From the NCBI GenBank assembly GCA_947579605.1, contig OX388311.1, positions 25,484,951-25,548,950 of the forward strand: a stretch of 64,000 bases of DNA. Direction: 5' to 3'. Under the pieces are notes generated by a model, which worked only from the letters and a program-made list of their open reading frames with translations, ran no database searches and had not been told where the DNA came from. The DNA comes from Athripsodes cinereus (taxonomy: Eukaryota; Arthropoda; Insecta; Trichoptera; Leptoceridae). Both the position numbers and the translations under genes were made by a program. Position 1 is the first letter of the stretch. Each line of letters starts with the position of its first letter. This document shows positions 47,137 through 56,967 of the stretch, piece by piece.

Positions 47137-47475
47137 TATCGTGTTTTGCCATCTTCTCGGAACCGGAAAAGAGGAATCAAAAAGTAGGCAAAAAATGACT
47201 ATTTTGCGTATCGTGTTTTGCCATCTTTCATATGCGTTAAATGTGTTATTATTGAAGTTGCCAAACAAGGTTATTTTGCATATCATGTTTTGCCATCTTT
47301 CAATTTCTACAAAATTGGCATATCACAAATTGCCACAGCGATTTTCTAGAAATATATAAAACCAACATATATCAGCTTTTGCCATCTTGTAGATCTCACT
47401 GAGACGAATCCAACGGTATGCAACACTCATATTCGCAAAAAAAGTGACATATCGTGTTTTGCCATCTTTGCACAG
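47137..47475 (+). repeat. Subterminal motif array of the Sola-like element
   Basis: The 19-base motif TATCGTGTTTTGCCATCTT, which is part of the TIR, starts at 47137, 47209 and 47281 (the last with one change), exactly 72 bp apart. Diverged versions start at 47321 and 47370, and the TIR copy starts at 47450. The left end has a TIR copy plus a direct version near 43472 and an inverted one near 43499. Arrays of this kind normally bind transposase. The right-heavy arrangement may make the ends functionally unequal. Confidence 0.85.
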
Positions 47476-47479
47476 ATAT

Positions 47480-47800
47480 AATTTGTTACATTTTTCAAAC
47501 CTTTTATTTACAATTATCGCTCGGTACATATTTTATAGATCATTCTAGGTTAATAATGTTTTAGTATGGGTCAGAATTAATAATTTTAAGTCATTTTGTT
47601 TTTTACAAAACTAAGAAATCTACCTTCTTGATTTATTGATCTGACTGAGGCAGGCAGATCATTAAACCACTTCACACCCCAGTATGTATAGTGGTTTTGT
47701 GCAAAGGATGTATTTCTCCTTGGTATTAAAATTTTTCTTCCTTGTCTAATACTTTCTCTTAGATTCTCGTGGTTGTTACATGTTATTATATATTCCTTGT
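47480..47800 (-). pseudogene. C-terminal coding end of the interrupted LINE (family H)
   Basis: The minus strand reads EYIITCNNHENLRESIRQ, GRKILIPRRNTSFAQNHY, TYWGVKWFNDLPASVRSI and NQEGRFLSFVKNKMT, then stops at 47586-47588. The P-R-x-N-T-(x)n-Y-x-GVKxxNxLP block is the usual last segment of CR1/Jockey-type polyproteins. The remaining 106 bases to 47480 are the start of the UTR that resumes at 43251 on the other side of the transposon. The upstream coding part is missing, so the LINE was already 5'-truncated. Confidence 0.7.
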
Positions 47801-47867
47801 CATATGTCGTTTATCTTTATTAAATTATAACGTTTGTCGTTATTCTTTTTGTATATTACATACCGTT

Positions 47868-47937
47868 GGTTCGCTGGTTAATCTATTTGTGAGAGCTGCC
47901 ATAGTGATTTAGATAGAGAGAGGGAACAAATTTATTT
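47868..47937 (+). repeat. Short repeat shared with 41250-41318
   Basis: GGTTAATCTATTTGTGAGAG, CTGCCATAGTGATTTAGATA and GGGAACAAATTTATT parallel 41250-41318. The adjacent GGTCTGCTGGCTACCCAACT at about 47980 is an inverted edge of the dispersed repeat. Confidence 0.5.
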
Positions 47938-48719
47938 AGAGAAAAAATAATATTATTGTAAATTAAAACTGTTACCTTCTGGTCTGCTGGCTACCCAACT
48001 TGTGGTATGTGTCCTGATAGTATAGTAGAAGTCGTATAAAAAGTAAGCTACTATTTAAAAAAAACACACAAATAAAGAAAAAAATATGGAATAAGATTTT
48101 TTTTACTTTTTAAAAAATGTTCTAATTTTCTCAAGAAGGCTGCTCATGCTTCCTACCAACAATGCTTTATATTAATTAAATTATTATTCTCTGAGAGCAT
48201 CCGGGCTTAAACTTAGTAAAAAATAATGAAATAAGTTCACAGCACTGCATCAATGAGTTTGTATTAAACTTTTTTTGTCTGATGTTGGAATATTGTGTAG
48301 AAATTCAAAACAATATTTTAAAATCATAAAACGCTGAAATAATATCAGAAGAATACAATATTTCATTTGAACTGCATTTTATAATAGTGAAATGTTTGAA
48401 AAACAACGAAAATGATATTATTTATTGATTAAATGTTAGTACCTACATGGTTGTATAAATATCTTTATCACCGACTGCAGAGGTACCTACGAGCCATTTT
48501 TTTTTTTATTTGAATGTTAACATTTCACGGATGAGATTGGGCTCGATTCCTGGTTTGAACACCCGTCCTTTACAGGATACTTTCAAGAAATAGTGTAAAT
48601 CCCATTCTTTGCCGAGAGCTTCACAAAGAAATGTTTATTTTATGCTACATGCGGGATTTTTGAATTAATGTGATAGAATATAAGAATGTCCATGAAACCC
48701 GTAATTAATTCTTTCATTC
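47938..48719. other. Non-coding stretch
   Basis: AT-rich. A dispersed-repeat scrap lies at 48540-48640 (CGTCCTTTACAGGATACTTT, CATTCTTTGCCGAGAGCTTC). No gene. Confidence 0.45.
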
Positions 48720-48870
48720 TTACCATTACGGCATTTCTCACAAGTGGGGTAACCAGACGACTAATTGCGTGTAGTATAAATGCAAGTCATCTTTTCCATC
48801 TCACAACAAATGAATACATTCAAGATGAGTGACACACCTCATCGCTGAACTGAAAAGATGTTAAATTGTT
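48720..48870 (+). repeat. Dispersed unclassified repeat, good copy
   Basis: Reads ACCATTACGGCATTTCTCAC, AAGTGGGGTAACCAG, CATTCAAGATGAGTG, CACACCTCATCGCTGAACTG and AAAAGATGTTAAAT. It covers the first two thirds of the family consensus. Confidence 0.65.
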
Positions 48871-48895
48871 TAAAGTTTACATAAATAACCTTTTT

Positions 48896-49055
48896 TCCTG
48901 ATATTTCAAGAGTCCAAGGACTCCTATTTATCCGTTTGAGTGTCATTTTTTTTTTATTCTTTCAACTCTCTCCATTCCATCAGTACAACTTAGTCAGTAT
49001 TAGCATCTCCGACCCTACGACATCAGTGAGTGGTGGACCCGGTTGACGTTTCAGA
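48896..49055 (-). repeat. 3' UTR of R1-like LINE
   Basis: Inverse of the 3' UTR at 32600-32760: CAAGGACTCCTATTTATCCG, then CAACTCTCTCC, GTATTAGCATCTCCGACC and CATCAGTGAGTGGTGGACC. Minus orientation. A dispersed-repeat scrap follows at 49085-49135. Confidence 0.6.
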
Positions 49056-49957
49056 TCCCGTCATGAGATACACGAAATGTTTTACGAATACCTGCTTTTT
49101 GTAGAATACTCGAAAACTTACAAAAAAGAGTGGCAGTCTATTATTTGCTAGATATTGCACAAAACATAAGATGCTATTGTTATTAATTTGTACCTATTAC
49201 TATTGAGTTACTGAAATTAAATATTATTTTCAGCTGAAATAATATAACGTAGTACAAATCTAATATGCTGAATAGATCTTGTTATTTATATTCCAAATAA
49301 TGTTCTTTTATTATTCTTTCTCGCCTTATAATAGATTATTCAACAAACTGATGTATACCTAAGTACTCACCTATTCTTAAACTTATTTTGCTATTCTCAA
49401 ATTATAAGAAAGCAAGTATACCTACACCGTATGCCATGCCTCTTTACCTTTAGATATTCTTTCTTCTAGTGTTTTTTCGAGTGCTTACTTGGGACTGTCC
49501 TTTTTAGAATAGTATTATTTGTTCATCTTATATGTCAGAGTTTTATACAGCTTCTATTCCTTGTACAGTACGTCATATACTAAGCAACTTATGTAAACTT
49601 TCTAATAGGTACTATGAACCAATCACTTAAGTCATGTTTTTACAATCAAATGCAAATAAATTGAAGTGTTAGTTCTAATTTCTTTTGACCTACATTCCTT
49701 GAAGATGATCAAACATGTGCCATTTATAAAGGGATTGTGAAAACTTGTATAAATAGCTCAAAACATCAGAAGAGCATTAATTAGATTTTAATGTCATCAA
49801 TAATTATTTTTTCAAAATCAACGGATCCAAGAGAATAATATCTATTTTAATTTATCCATTTTATCTAAGTATTTCATCCAAAATTCGATCTGCTATAAAG
49901 TTCTTCATCCATGATGAAAATGGTATATATAAAATATAATATATAATAAGTTACAAT
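49056..49957. other. Non-coding stretch, nothing further recognised
   Basis: AT-rich, presumed intron of the Dscam-family gene. No gene or exon was recognised. Confidence 0.5.
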
Positions 49958-50215
49958 CCATTGGATTGGTCTGCAACGAGTTTGGTTTTTCTTCTCCATT
50001 AGTCTCTATTCTCAGCCAGTCTTTTCAGCTCTACGTATGAGCCACAGTTCATGTCCCTCTTCAGTTGGTCCATATACGCGTCTCTTGGTTGGCCTCTGCC
50101 ATTTGTCCCCTCGGTCTTACCCTCCGCGATGGCGATGAGTAGTCCTGGGTGCCTGATGTTGTGGCCAATCCAGTTAGCTAGTTGTTGGCCGATTCTCTGA
50201 AGAAGTTGCCTTTTT
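49958..50215 (-). pseudogene. LINE 3'-terminal fragment (family E)
   Basis: The + strand phrase CCATTGGATTGGTCTGCAAC and the following 240 bases recur at 60148 onward and 61781-61952, always in the same (minus-coding) orientation. On the minus strand pieces of a LINE tail can be read across frames (W-x-GH, then GRGRPRDAYMDQL-like and MKRLAENREKWR-like). No frame survives. Confidence 0.65.
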
Positions 50216-50457
50216 TCACTTCTGTATAAATGATAAACAGTTATTAACTGTCATGAAATCAGCAAAATGAAACCTTATCCATCCAGAGTGACTTTTAATA
50301 GGTTAGACAGGGAGACCTGAGTGTAAATGAATATGCGCTAAGTTATTGTATAGGCGGAAGTGTAAAAGAAGAGATATTTTAACATAACCTGTGTTTGCAA
50401 ACAAATTCCTACATAAAAATAGTATTGAGTAACTAATTCTAGTTTATTTTGTTTCAG
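50216..50457. other. Intron end preceding the Dscam exon
   Basis: AT-rich sequence ending in a pyrimidine-rich tract TTTATTTTGTTTCAG directly before the exon. Confidence 0.6.
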
Positions 50458-50600
50458 GACTGTACTGGAAAATGGCACTCTGATATTCAGTCCATTTCCC
50501 GGACAGGAGTACAGGCAGGATGTACATGCTGCCATCTACCGGTGCAAAGCCGTGAATCCTGTGGGACTCGTTGTATCCCGAGACATGCAAGTCACTGCAG
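50458..50600 (+). CDS. Dscam: Dscam-family receptor, exon for C-terminal half of Ig domain 1
   Basis: A 143-bp exon with acceptor TTTTGTTTCAG and donor GCAG|GTATGG. It starts with the third base of a split codon (phase 2 intron before) and ends with the first base of one (phase 1 after). The 47 whole codons read TVLENGTLIFSPFPGQEYRQ, DVHAAIYRCKAVNPVGLVV and SRDMQVTA. The N-G-T-L-x-F-x-P-F, Y-R-Q-x-V-H, Y-x-C and G-x-x-x-SRD-x-x-V motifs are those of the F and G strand region of the first Ig domain in Dscam proteins, with the Y-x-C cysteine of the Ig disulfide. Dscam proteins are homophilic cell-surface receptors guiding neuron and, for Dscam1, immune recognition. Which paralogue this is cannot be told from one exon. 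No neighbouring exon was recognised, so flanking introns extend far in both directions. Confidence 0.85.
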
Positions 50601-51778
50601 GTATGGAAATTATTTATTGTTTAATTATTCTATTGTATAGGTATATTGATAAACAATGTACTCACGATTTTCCGTGCATTTCATATCCGGCTTGAAGTTT
50701 ATTTTTTTAAGAAGTCAACGCCCAAATCAAACTTCAGTATGAAGCGCTGGAGACTCCTGAACAATAATAATTTACCACGTGAAAAATTAAAATAAATGGC
50801 ATACTTAATATATAACAAAAATATCTTGAAGAAGCACACTGGATTTACTGGCAATGGACAAACATTTTGCCTTAAAAAGGATGCATCAATATTTTTTTTG
50901 TTTCAAATAAATGACTTATTTCTACTCTATTTTGTATGGTTTCATATAAACGTTATGTAACAGTGTTCTTTGTTTGGATACCATCACTTCTCTCAAAGCA
51001 TTATCCAACAGTCAAATACATTTTTCTCTCTCTCTCAAACAGACTATTATAGAGTATTATAAGTAGTTTGAAACGGTTATATTAGCTCAGATCATCTATA
51101 CCAGTCTTATTCCTATCCCGGATAATCAAATACGTATTGTATTTCCGCTCCATTTTATTCTATGAATTCATATTTTTAATAAAACGTTTGTATGGCTGTC
51201 ACAATTCAACTCGGATTCCTGTATTGTAAATTATTATATTGATAACAAATGAGTAGGTACGTACACGAAATAATACTCGTAATATCATTGTTCTGTTTTG
51301 TATTGAACAGCTGTCAAAAAAATCCATACTATTCATATTATATCTGAAAAAAAATTATAACATCAGTTATTCGTTTACTCTCCGACTAATTGTATAAACT
51401 CCGATGACTACGTCAATAATTATTATTAATGAATAGACAAATATAGTAAATATGAAAAGTTATTTTTTTCCATTCCAAATAAACAAGAAATCAATTACAA
51501 ATTCGAACCTAGAAGATAAGTAAATTTGCTGATTACTGTATATAAAAGGGGGCATTTTATTACCTATATAAGATACAAAAGATGTAGGTTTATTATAACA
51601 CAAAAAAATCATACCTACTTAAATAAGCTCGTTAATTGCTTCCAAATCAAATATCAGTTCTACATAATAAGAAAAAAATTGTGTAATTTTTGTTTTTATT
51701 CTCTCATCTATCAAATCAAAAGATTTGTCGGCGTGTTCTGATAAATATACAAACGAACATAGGTACAATTACTTTTTA
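50601..51778. other. Intron following the Dscam exon
   Basis: AT-rich. No further Ig-domain exon was recognised here or downstream. No other feature. Confidence 0.5.
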
Positions 51779-51823
51779 CTAAAAATAACATAACACATAT
51801 GTAGACAATTCACACAGACACAA
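51779..51823 (-). repeat. SINE family S1, 3'-tail scrap
   Basis: AAATAACATAACACATATGT, then AGACAATTCACACAGACAC, matches the tail and last bases of the S1 SINE in minus orientation. The head is missing. Confidence 0.65.
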
Positions 51824-51943
51824 ATTTTAGTACAATTAATAATTAATTGAATATAAAAGTTTATTAGAAACCCAGATTAATTTAATTAAAATTATCTGTA
51901 GTAGGTGAACTATTACATAGGTCTGCATTAATAGATTTATAAT

Positions 51944-52129
51944 GAGTTCGTCGGTAGCCTGGAGGTAGAGTCTCGGCCTTGTGAACAAGGGGTCCGGGGT
52001 TCGATCCCAGGTGCCGGCAAAACTCCCCTTTCACGACACAAGCTTTTAGCTTACTGTGAAAGGTGTATAAGGTTGTATTTGGGTTTATAACAAAAACCCA
52101 GATATAACTTTTTTTAAAAAAAAAAAAAA
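51944..52129 (+). mobile_element. tRNA-derived SINE, family S2, intact
   Basis: Starts GAGTTCGTCGGTAGCCTGGA, with A-box-like TAGCCTGGAGGTAGAG and B-box-like GGTTCGATCCC spaced as in a tRNA. The body follows (AACTCCCCTTTCACGACACA, TTACTGTGAAAGGTGTATAA, TTGTATTTGGGTTTATAACA) and an A tail at 52116-52129. It is nearly identical to the inverted copy at 35444-35625, so recent activity is likely. Confidence 0.9.
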
Positions 52130-52169
52130 TAGTTTCACATTGTTGTGTAAAATTAATTTAATTAGAACC

Positions 52170-52430
52170 GCTGTCATACCACTACTAATTTACCACCAAG
52201 GCATATTATTCCACAAATAGAGTAACCAGAAGGACAGCTGCATATAATAAACATGCAAGCTGTCCTGGCTGTTCAAAGACATTCAGAATGAGTGGCAAAC
52301 CTCCATCGCTGCACCGAAGATGGTAAATGTCTTATAGTGATGTTTCACAACATACCTGCCATTACCAAAAAAAAATAAAGATTTATTCTTTGCCGAAAAC
52401 TCCACGGAGATTATGAAATGGTATAAAAAA
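52170..52430 (+). repeat. Dispersed unclassified repeat, long copy
   Basis: Landmarks in order: AGAGTAACCAGAAGGACAGC, TGCATATAATAAACATGCAA, ACATTCAGAATGAGTGGCAA, CCTCCATCGCTGCACCGAAG, ACATACCTGCCATTACC and TTATTCTTTGCCGAAAACTC. No ends or coding frames are visible. Confidence 0.65.
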
Positions 52431-52679
52431 AATTAAATCCGTAGAAAAAGAAAATTATAAATTTGGAATTCAAGCAATAGGTATAAAAAATTGATACTTA
52501 TATACCTTTTATTATAAATATTCGTATGTGCTTTTCACATTTATCAACAATGTGCGCTTATTATTTATAATATTGAACCGTATCTTTTTAGTTTATGACA
52601 GGGATATAAAAAGTTGCAGGAAGTTATACATTACCGTATTAAATTAGCGTTCCATAATAATAATATTAATAATGATACA

Positions 52680-53178
52680 TAGTGATGTGAGAAGAGAAAA
52701 TTCTCCAAAGAAATTTCTCGAGAACGAGAAATTTCTCCGAGAATTACTCCTCTGATGGAAGAGAAATTTCTCTCCATAATTTTTCTTAGTGGTATTATGA
52801 CCTTTCGTCCAGTACACTGCGCAGCCAACCTGATTGATCCAAAAATTTGTGGGGCTGATTAAGACCCAAATCAGAGGTTATTAACACTTTTTTTCCATGT
52901 ACGTACCTGCAAATTTTTTTTTTACTTTAATATGGGCATGTGGGGTGTCAAACATCAAGATTTTTCATCAGTTATTAGCACTTTTTCCTATGTAGGTAGC
53001 TAACATTTATTTGTTTCTATGTAATTGATTGATTGGATAAAGTATTTATTATTTTTATATCTACTGTTAAATAAAAAATAAAAAAAAATCTCCGAAAATT
53101 CTCTACTTCGAGAAATTTACCGAGAAATTTCTCGGTAAATTTCTCAAAAAAATATTTCTTGAGAATTCCACAACACTA
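52680..53178. mobile_element. hAT-type MITE, 499 bp, 8-bp target duplication
   Basis: ATGATACA is found on both sides (52672-52679 and 53179-53186). The ends are TAGTGATGTG and the reverse complement of TAGTGTTGTG. An 8-bp duplication and a TAGTG-type end fit the hAT superfamily. The interior has no transposase but many GAGAAATTTCTC palindromes, including a perfect 36-bp palindrome at 53110-53145. Non-autonomous. Confidence 0.85.
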
Positions 53179-53186
53179 ATGATACA

Positions 53187-53870
53187 TAATACATCAGCAC
53201 TGACTCTATAGAAAACACTTTTAACAACATCAACAAAAACAACAAAGAAATGCGGAAATCTTTGTTCATCTATCTTCATACATCGTTATATTATTATTAT
53301 AATATAAAGGCAATGTTTTGAAAAAAAGGATAACCCGTTATTATGTACCCGTTATACCCTTCCTGTGGTTCCATTCTTCCCTTTTATATTATAAACAGTC
53401 CCTGGTTGCAACACTAATACACACTTTGAATGGCATTAATTTATTTATTTCAATCTATCTATCTAACTTGAACTCTTTAACTTTTATAGGCACGAAAAGG
53501 ATGACTTGCAAATTTATTTCTTGCAGTACAACCACTGGATATTCCAACCGTGGAAATGTCGTAATGGTATGAATGAATTAATAAATCATGATGGTGTAGA
53601 TAGAGTAGAATTCATGTAAGAGTGCCCCGCTCATAGGTAAATGATTACTAACATAATATCCTTCAGTATTGAGTATGTTACACATACCACACAATGCACC
53701 AGCCAATCACAATGATGCCACTCGGTTACCAATACAATCACGTGTTCTGTAATACACATCACCTGCGACTGTGTGCGTAGCGGTGCTAGGGCACTTTTAA
53801 AAAAATCAAGTCTACTTAGATAGAGTTAATTATTATATATTATCAAAAATATAATGCCCCATTGAGTTCC
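53187..53870. other. Non-coding stretch
   Basis: No gene. A possible small inverted pair (AGTGCCCCGC near 53621 and the complement of AGTGCCCTAGCACCGC near 53790) hints at another MITE, but no target duplication was found. Confidence 0.4.
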
Positions 53871-54080
53871 CGGCAGAGAATAGGTTTCCCATCTTTTATT
53901 ATAAGATGTCAATTGTCCTGTAAAAGGCAGGTATTCGTAAAGCATAAGTTGTAAGACTTTCAACATTTTCAGTTCAGCGGCGAGGTATGCCATCAATTCT
54001 GTAGTTTTATTTTTTTTATTGACAAGTAAAACACAACATGCATGTTTGTTTTATGCAGTTTGTCTGCTGACTACCCCACT
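53871..54080 (-). repeat. Dispersed unclassified repeat, long copy
   Basis: On the minus strand: GGGTAGTCAGCAGACAAAC, TGCATAAAACAAACATGCAT, GGCATACCTCGCCGCTGAAC, CGAATACCTGCCTTTTACAG and GACAATTGACATC. It is near full length compared with other copies. Confidence 0.65.
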
Positions 54081-54269
54081 TTAGGAATATTTATGTGTTT
54101 ATTTATTGACATAATAAAATGGCTGATGTCTCTTACTTATAATACGACATAATACTTTGATACACTCATAAAAATACGAACATATTTATCAACTTATTTA
54201 TTTTTTAATGTACATTGATTACAAACAATTTTACATAAAAACACAGCTATTTAAGTAGTAAGAATATTC

Positions 54270-54365
54270 ATTTCCGGGCTTAGTGGCCGTGGTCTGTAGG
54301 GTAGTCTGTGACCCAACGTTTCACCCACAACTGTGGCGGGCATCTTCAGGGGGTAGGTGCAGGCG
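54270..54365 (-). repeat. Retroelement-derived hairpin segment
   Basis: On the minus strand: CCCCTGAAGATGCCCGCCAC, AGTTGTGGGTGAAACGTTGG, GTCACAGACTACC. A hairpin flanked by CTGAAGA and GAAACGTT is a recurrent piece of retroelements in animal genomes. The parent element is not identified. Confidence 0.4.
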
Positions 54366-56369
54366 AGTTGTCTGTCACATTCGAAACACTTTCACTATTA
54401 TAGCTGGCAACTCTATGTGCTCTATGTACAGCTATTTAAAATGCAATCAATATACAAAGAGATTTCTTCCAACTAATTTGAGGCGTGATTTCTTCCTAAC
54501 CAAAAGCAAAAATATGCCGATATGGGCTAGATAAATAAGAGTTTAAAAATTAAAAATATGATTTAATCTTGGGAATCATAATATAGTGACTAGGAACTGT
54601 AGGTGTTAAGTGTGATACTATACTGTGTGGAATATGTGAGGTATATGTTAGTATGTAGTAAGTAGGAAGAGATGTTGGATGAAGTACATAAGTTAAGTAG
54701 ATAGACAAAGTTGTTCTTCCATCAACTGAATAAACAAAGAAAATGTCGAGGGGCTTTCTGGTGATATCATATTTTTTTCTCTTATAATTAATAGTTGTCT
54801 CGTGGTAGGGATTTTCATGATCGTTTTTTCGCGACATTTTTGCAATCATTTTTTTACATCTCTATCTAAGTAGGTATATACCTATATCATCGCGACATAT
54901 CCCAAAAGTGGGGCAACTAGTAGAATAACATTTATTTATCTTAAGATATTTTGAATTAGTTTAAGCAAACAACTAGTACGTTGATAACAGTAAGTTCATT
55001 TTTTTTGTTAAACTGTGGAGTCGAACGACATAAATGTAGATATTTAATTTTAGGGAGTATTCTGTCAGAAGTCCTTCAAGGGAACCTTGAGCCCTCCCTT
55101 ATGATGATTAGAAACTGACATTCCTGAAAAAGCCAAAATGCTATCTAGCTTTTATACTTAGAGGTGTTTCATTTAAGCTATAAATAAATAAAGAAATATA
55201 AAAGGTTTTATGCGTATTTGTTTGAGGTATTTTTGGTTTTATTATTCATCATTCAACTTTTTTAAGTATAACAAAACTTTATTTTATTCAAAGCAAGGCC
55301 ATCCACTCATTTGCGAATAATTTATACCGTTATAGAACAATTCGTTTTAAGAAAGATTTGTTAATGTTAAAAACAAGCAACATACAAAACATATAATTGC
55401 AAAATAAACCTTAATACAAAACAATACAAAATAGCTGAAATTGTGACTTTAAAGGGAAAACAAATAAATACAGTGCTTGTCGATATTTTTCTATGTTATC
55501 GATTATGTGCAGTAAAGAAAGATAAAAAATAAATTTACTGTCTTACTTTACATCTATTTCGTCCACTACTCAACATCAGCCTCCCCCGTATTCCAAGTAC
55601 CACTGTCGAGGGCTTTGAGCAACCAACTTAATAAACAGAACTATTTTAAAATTCTGTTACAAAACTAAATAGATAAAGAATTAAAAATTGCTGCTATCTA
55701 GAGCATTTATATTACCTACTATATACATAGTAGGTTCATTAATAATTGAAATTCAGGTATTTTTATATCGGGAATATATATTTTTTTTATAATGAGATAT
55801 TTATTTTAAGAGCGACAACCCCTAGTCTTTGCTACAGTCATCACAAATCCATGATAATTATTGCGAGAAAAATGTCGAGATTGTAATTAGATATTTCATG
55901 ATTTACTTCCCTCGTTCCAATCTCCACTCACATCAACATTTTTCTGTTCTTTTCTGGAATTTTCCAGAATAAATCGTCCAGATAGTAATATTAATAATAA
56001 TAATAAGTTCTTAATCATGTTTAATGTCCCACGTCTTAACAAATTATTTTTCGCTTCCTTCGCTTATTGTTTACTTTTGTATTTGATAATTTTTATTTAA
56101 CTTAGTATGAAACTGCGGCAAATACTTAAGATCTTTTTTAATAATATTTATTTTCTTTAAATATTTTTATGTGACTGTATTAGGAATAAGGGATAAGGGA
56201 TATCCGTGGAATACCCGAAAATAAGTTTAATTTTTTTAATAGACAAGTTTTCCCAACACGCCACTAATGAGATTTTTAAAATATTCAATTTGGCGATAAC
56301 AATCAATTCAGTCACCTTGTTCCACAACGTTCCCCAAATTCTGATGTCTTTATCATCTCTCTTCTCTTA
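54366..56369. other. Non-coding stretch
   Basis: No gene. Bases 55090-55195 may be a LINE 3' end (TTAAGCTATAAATAAATAAA at the end). A dispersed-repeat scrap (CCCAAAAGTGGGGCAACTAG) lies near 54900. Confidence 0.4.
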
Positions 56370-56545
56370 GTGCCAATTAGATCCCCTGGACGTTAGCGAT
56401 CACTGTCGTGTGCTATTCGAACCAGTTCCCCCACTTGCGCTATTCCAATCCATTAGCGTATATTGCCCAACCCAACCAAGACATCTGTTTTCTCCCTATT
56501 CCACGATGTCCATCAACTTCGCCATCTTATAACAACAAAAATCGT
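56370..56545 (-). pseudogene. LINE C-terminal fragment (family J), eroded
   Basis: The + strand order GATCCCCTGGACGTTAGCGA, TCACTGTCGTGTGC, CAGTTCCCCCACTTGCG, CAATCCATTAGCGTATATTG and CCTATTCCACGATGTC parallels 31385-31570. Reading frames are destroyed. Confidence 0.6.
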
Positions 56546-56770
56546 TATTTTTTCACTTCGCATAATGTGACACAAGTAAGAGATTTTACAAACCTTGACA
56601 CTAGTCAAGGAGTTCACTGTTTGTATGCGATCTACGTACCTAACTACCTACCTAAGACTTCTGTGTTGGATACTAAGTCTGTCCACGGTGTTAGTATCAT
56701 TGTACGATGAATCCATATTTCAACCGGTTCATAGTTTTACTCTTAAATAATACACAACCATACAACAGAA

Positions 56771-56967
56771 GCCTGAGTCAAAACACATTTTCACTTTACG
56801 TTTTCGTTCCGTTAGCGTTTGAATTTCAGACGACGTTGCAAGCAAGTGTCAATTTCGTTGCTAAGATACACAATAGTTACGAAAATTTACACTTTGGCGC
56901 AACGTCGTCTGCATTTGAACGCTAACGGAACGAAAACGTAACGCTAAAATGTGTGTTTGACTCAGGC
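56771..56967. mobile_element. 197-bp MITE with ~70-bp inverted arms
   Basis: The left arm starts GCCTGAGTCAAAACACATTT, and the right arm ends in its complement (AAATGTGTGTTTGACTCAGG then C). CGTTTTCGTTCCGTTAGCGT and CAGACGACGTTGC pair across the centre. The loop of about 60 bp is non-coding. No clear target duplication was seen. Confidence 0.8.

Larger units (their letters stand above)
43252..47475 (-). mobile_element. Complete Sola-like DNA transposon, 4224 bp
   Basis: Perfect 34-bp TIRs lie at 43252-43285 and 47442-47475, starting CTGTGCAAAGATGGC, with ATAT on both outer sides (43248-43251 and 47476-47479). The only gene is the minus-strand four-exon transposase at 43986-46722. Variants of the terminal motif are repeated inside both ends, mostly on the right. 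A 4-bp duplication, DDD-type core and long intron-containing gene fit the Sola superfamily as described by Bao and colleagues. That is an inference, because I could not run a profile search. Identical TIRs and an unbroken joined reading frame suggest a recent, possibly still active, insertion. It interrupts a LINE 3' UTR. Confidence 0.9.

Noticed and set aside
54285..54350. Hammerhead-ribozyme-like halves CTGAAGA and GAAAC flanking a hairpin on the minus strand.
   Set aside because: No GUH cleavage site with a pairing stem I could be placed by eye. Similar retroelement hairpins are common. A covariance-model search for hammerhead ribozymes would decide.
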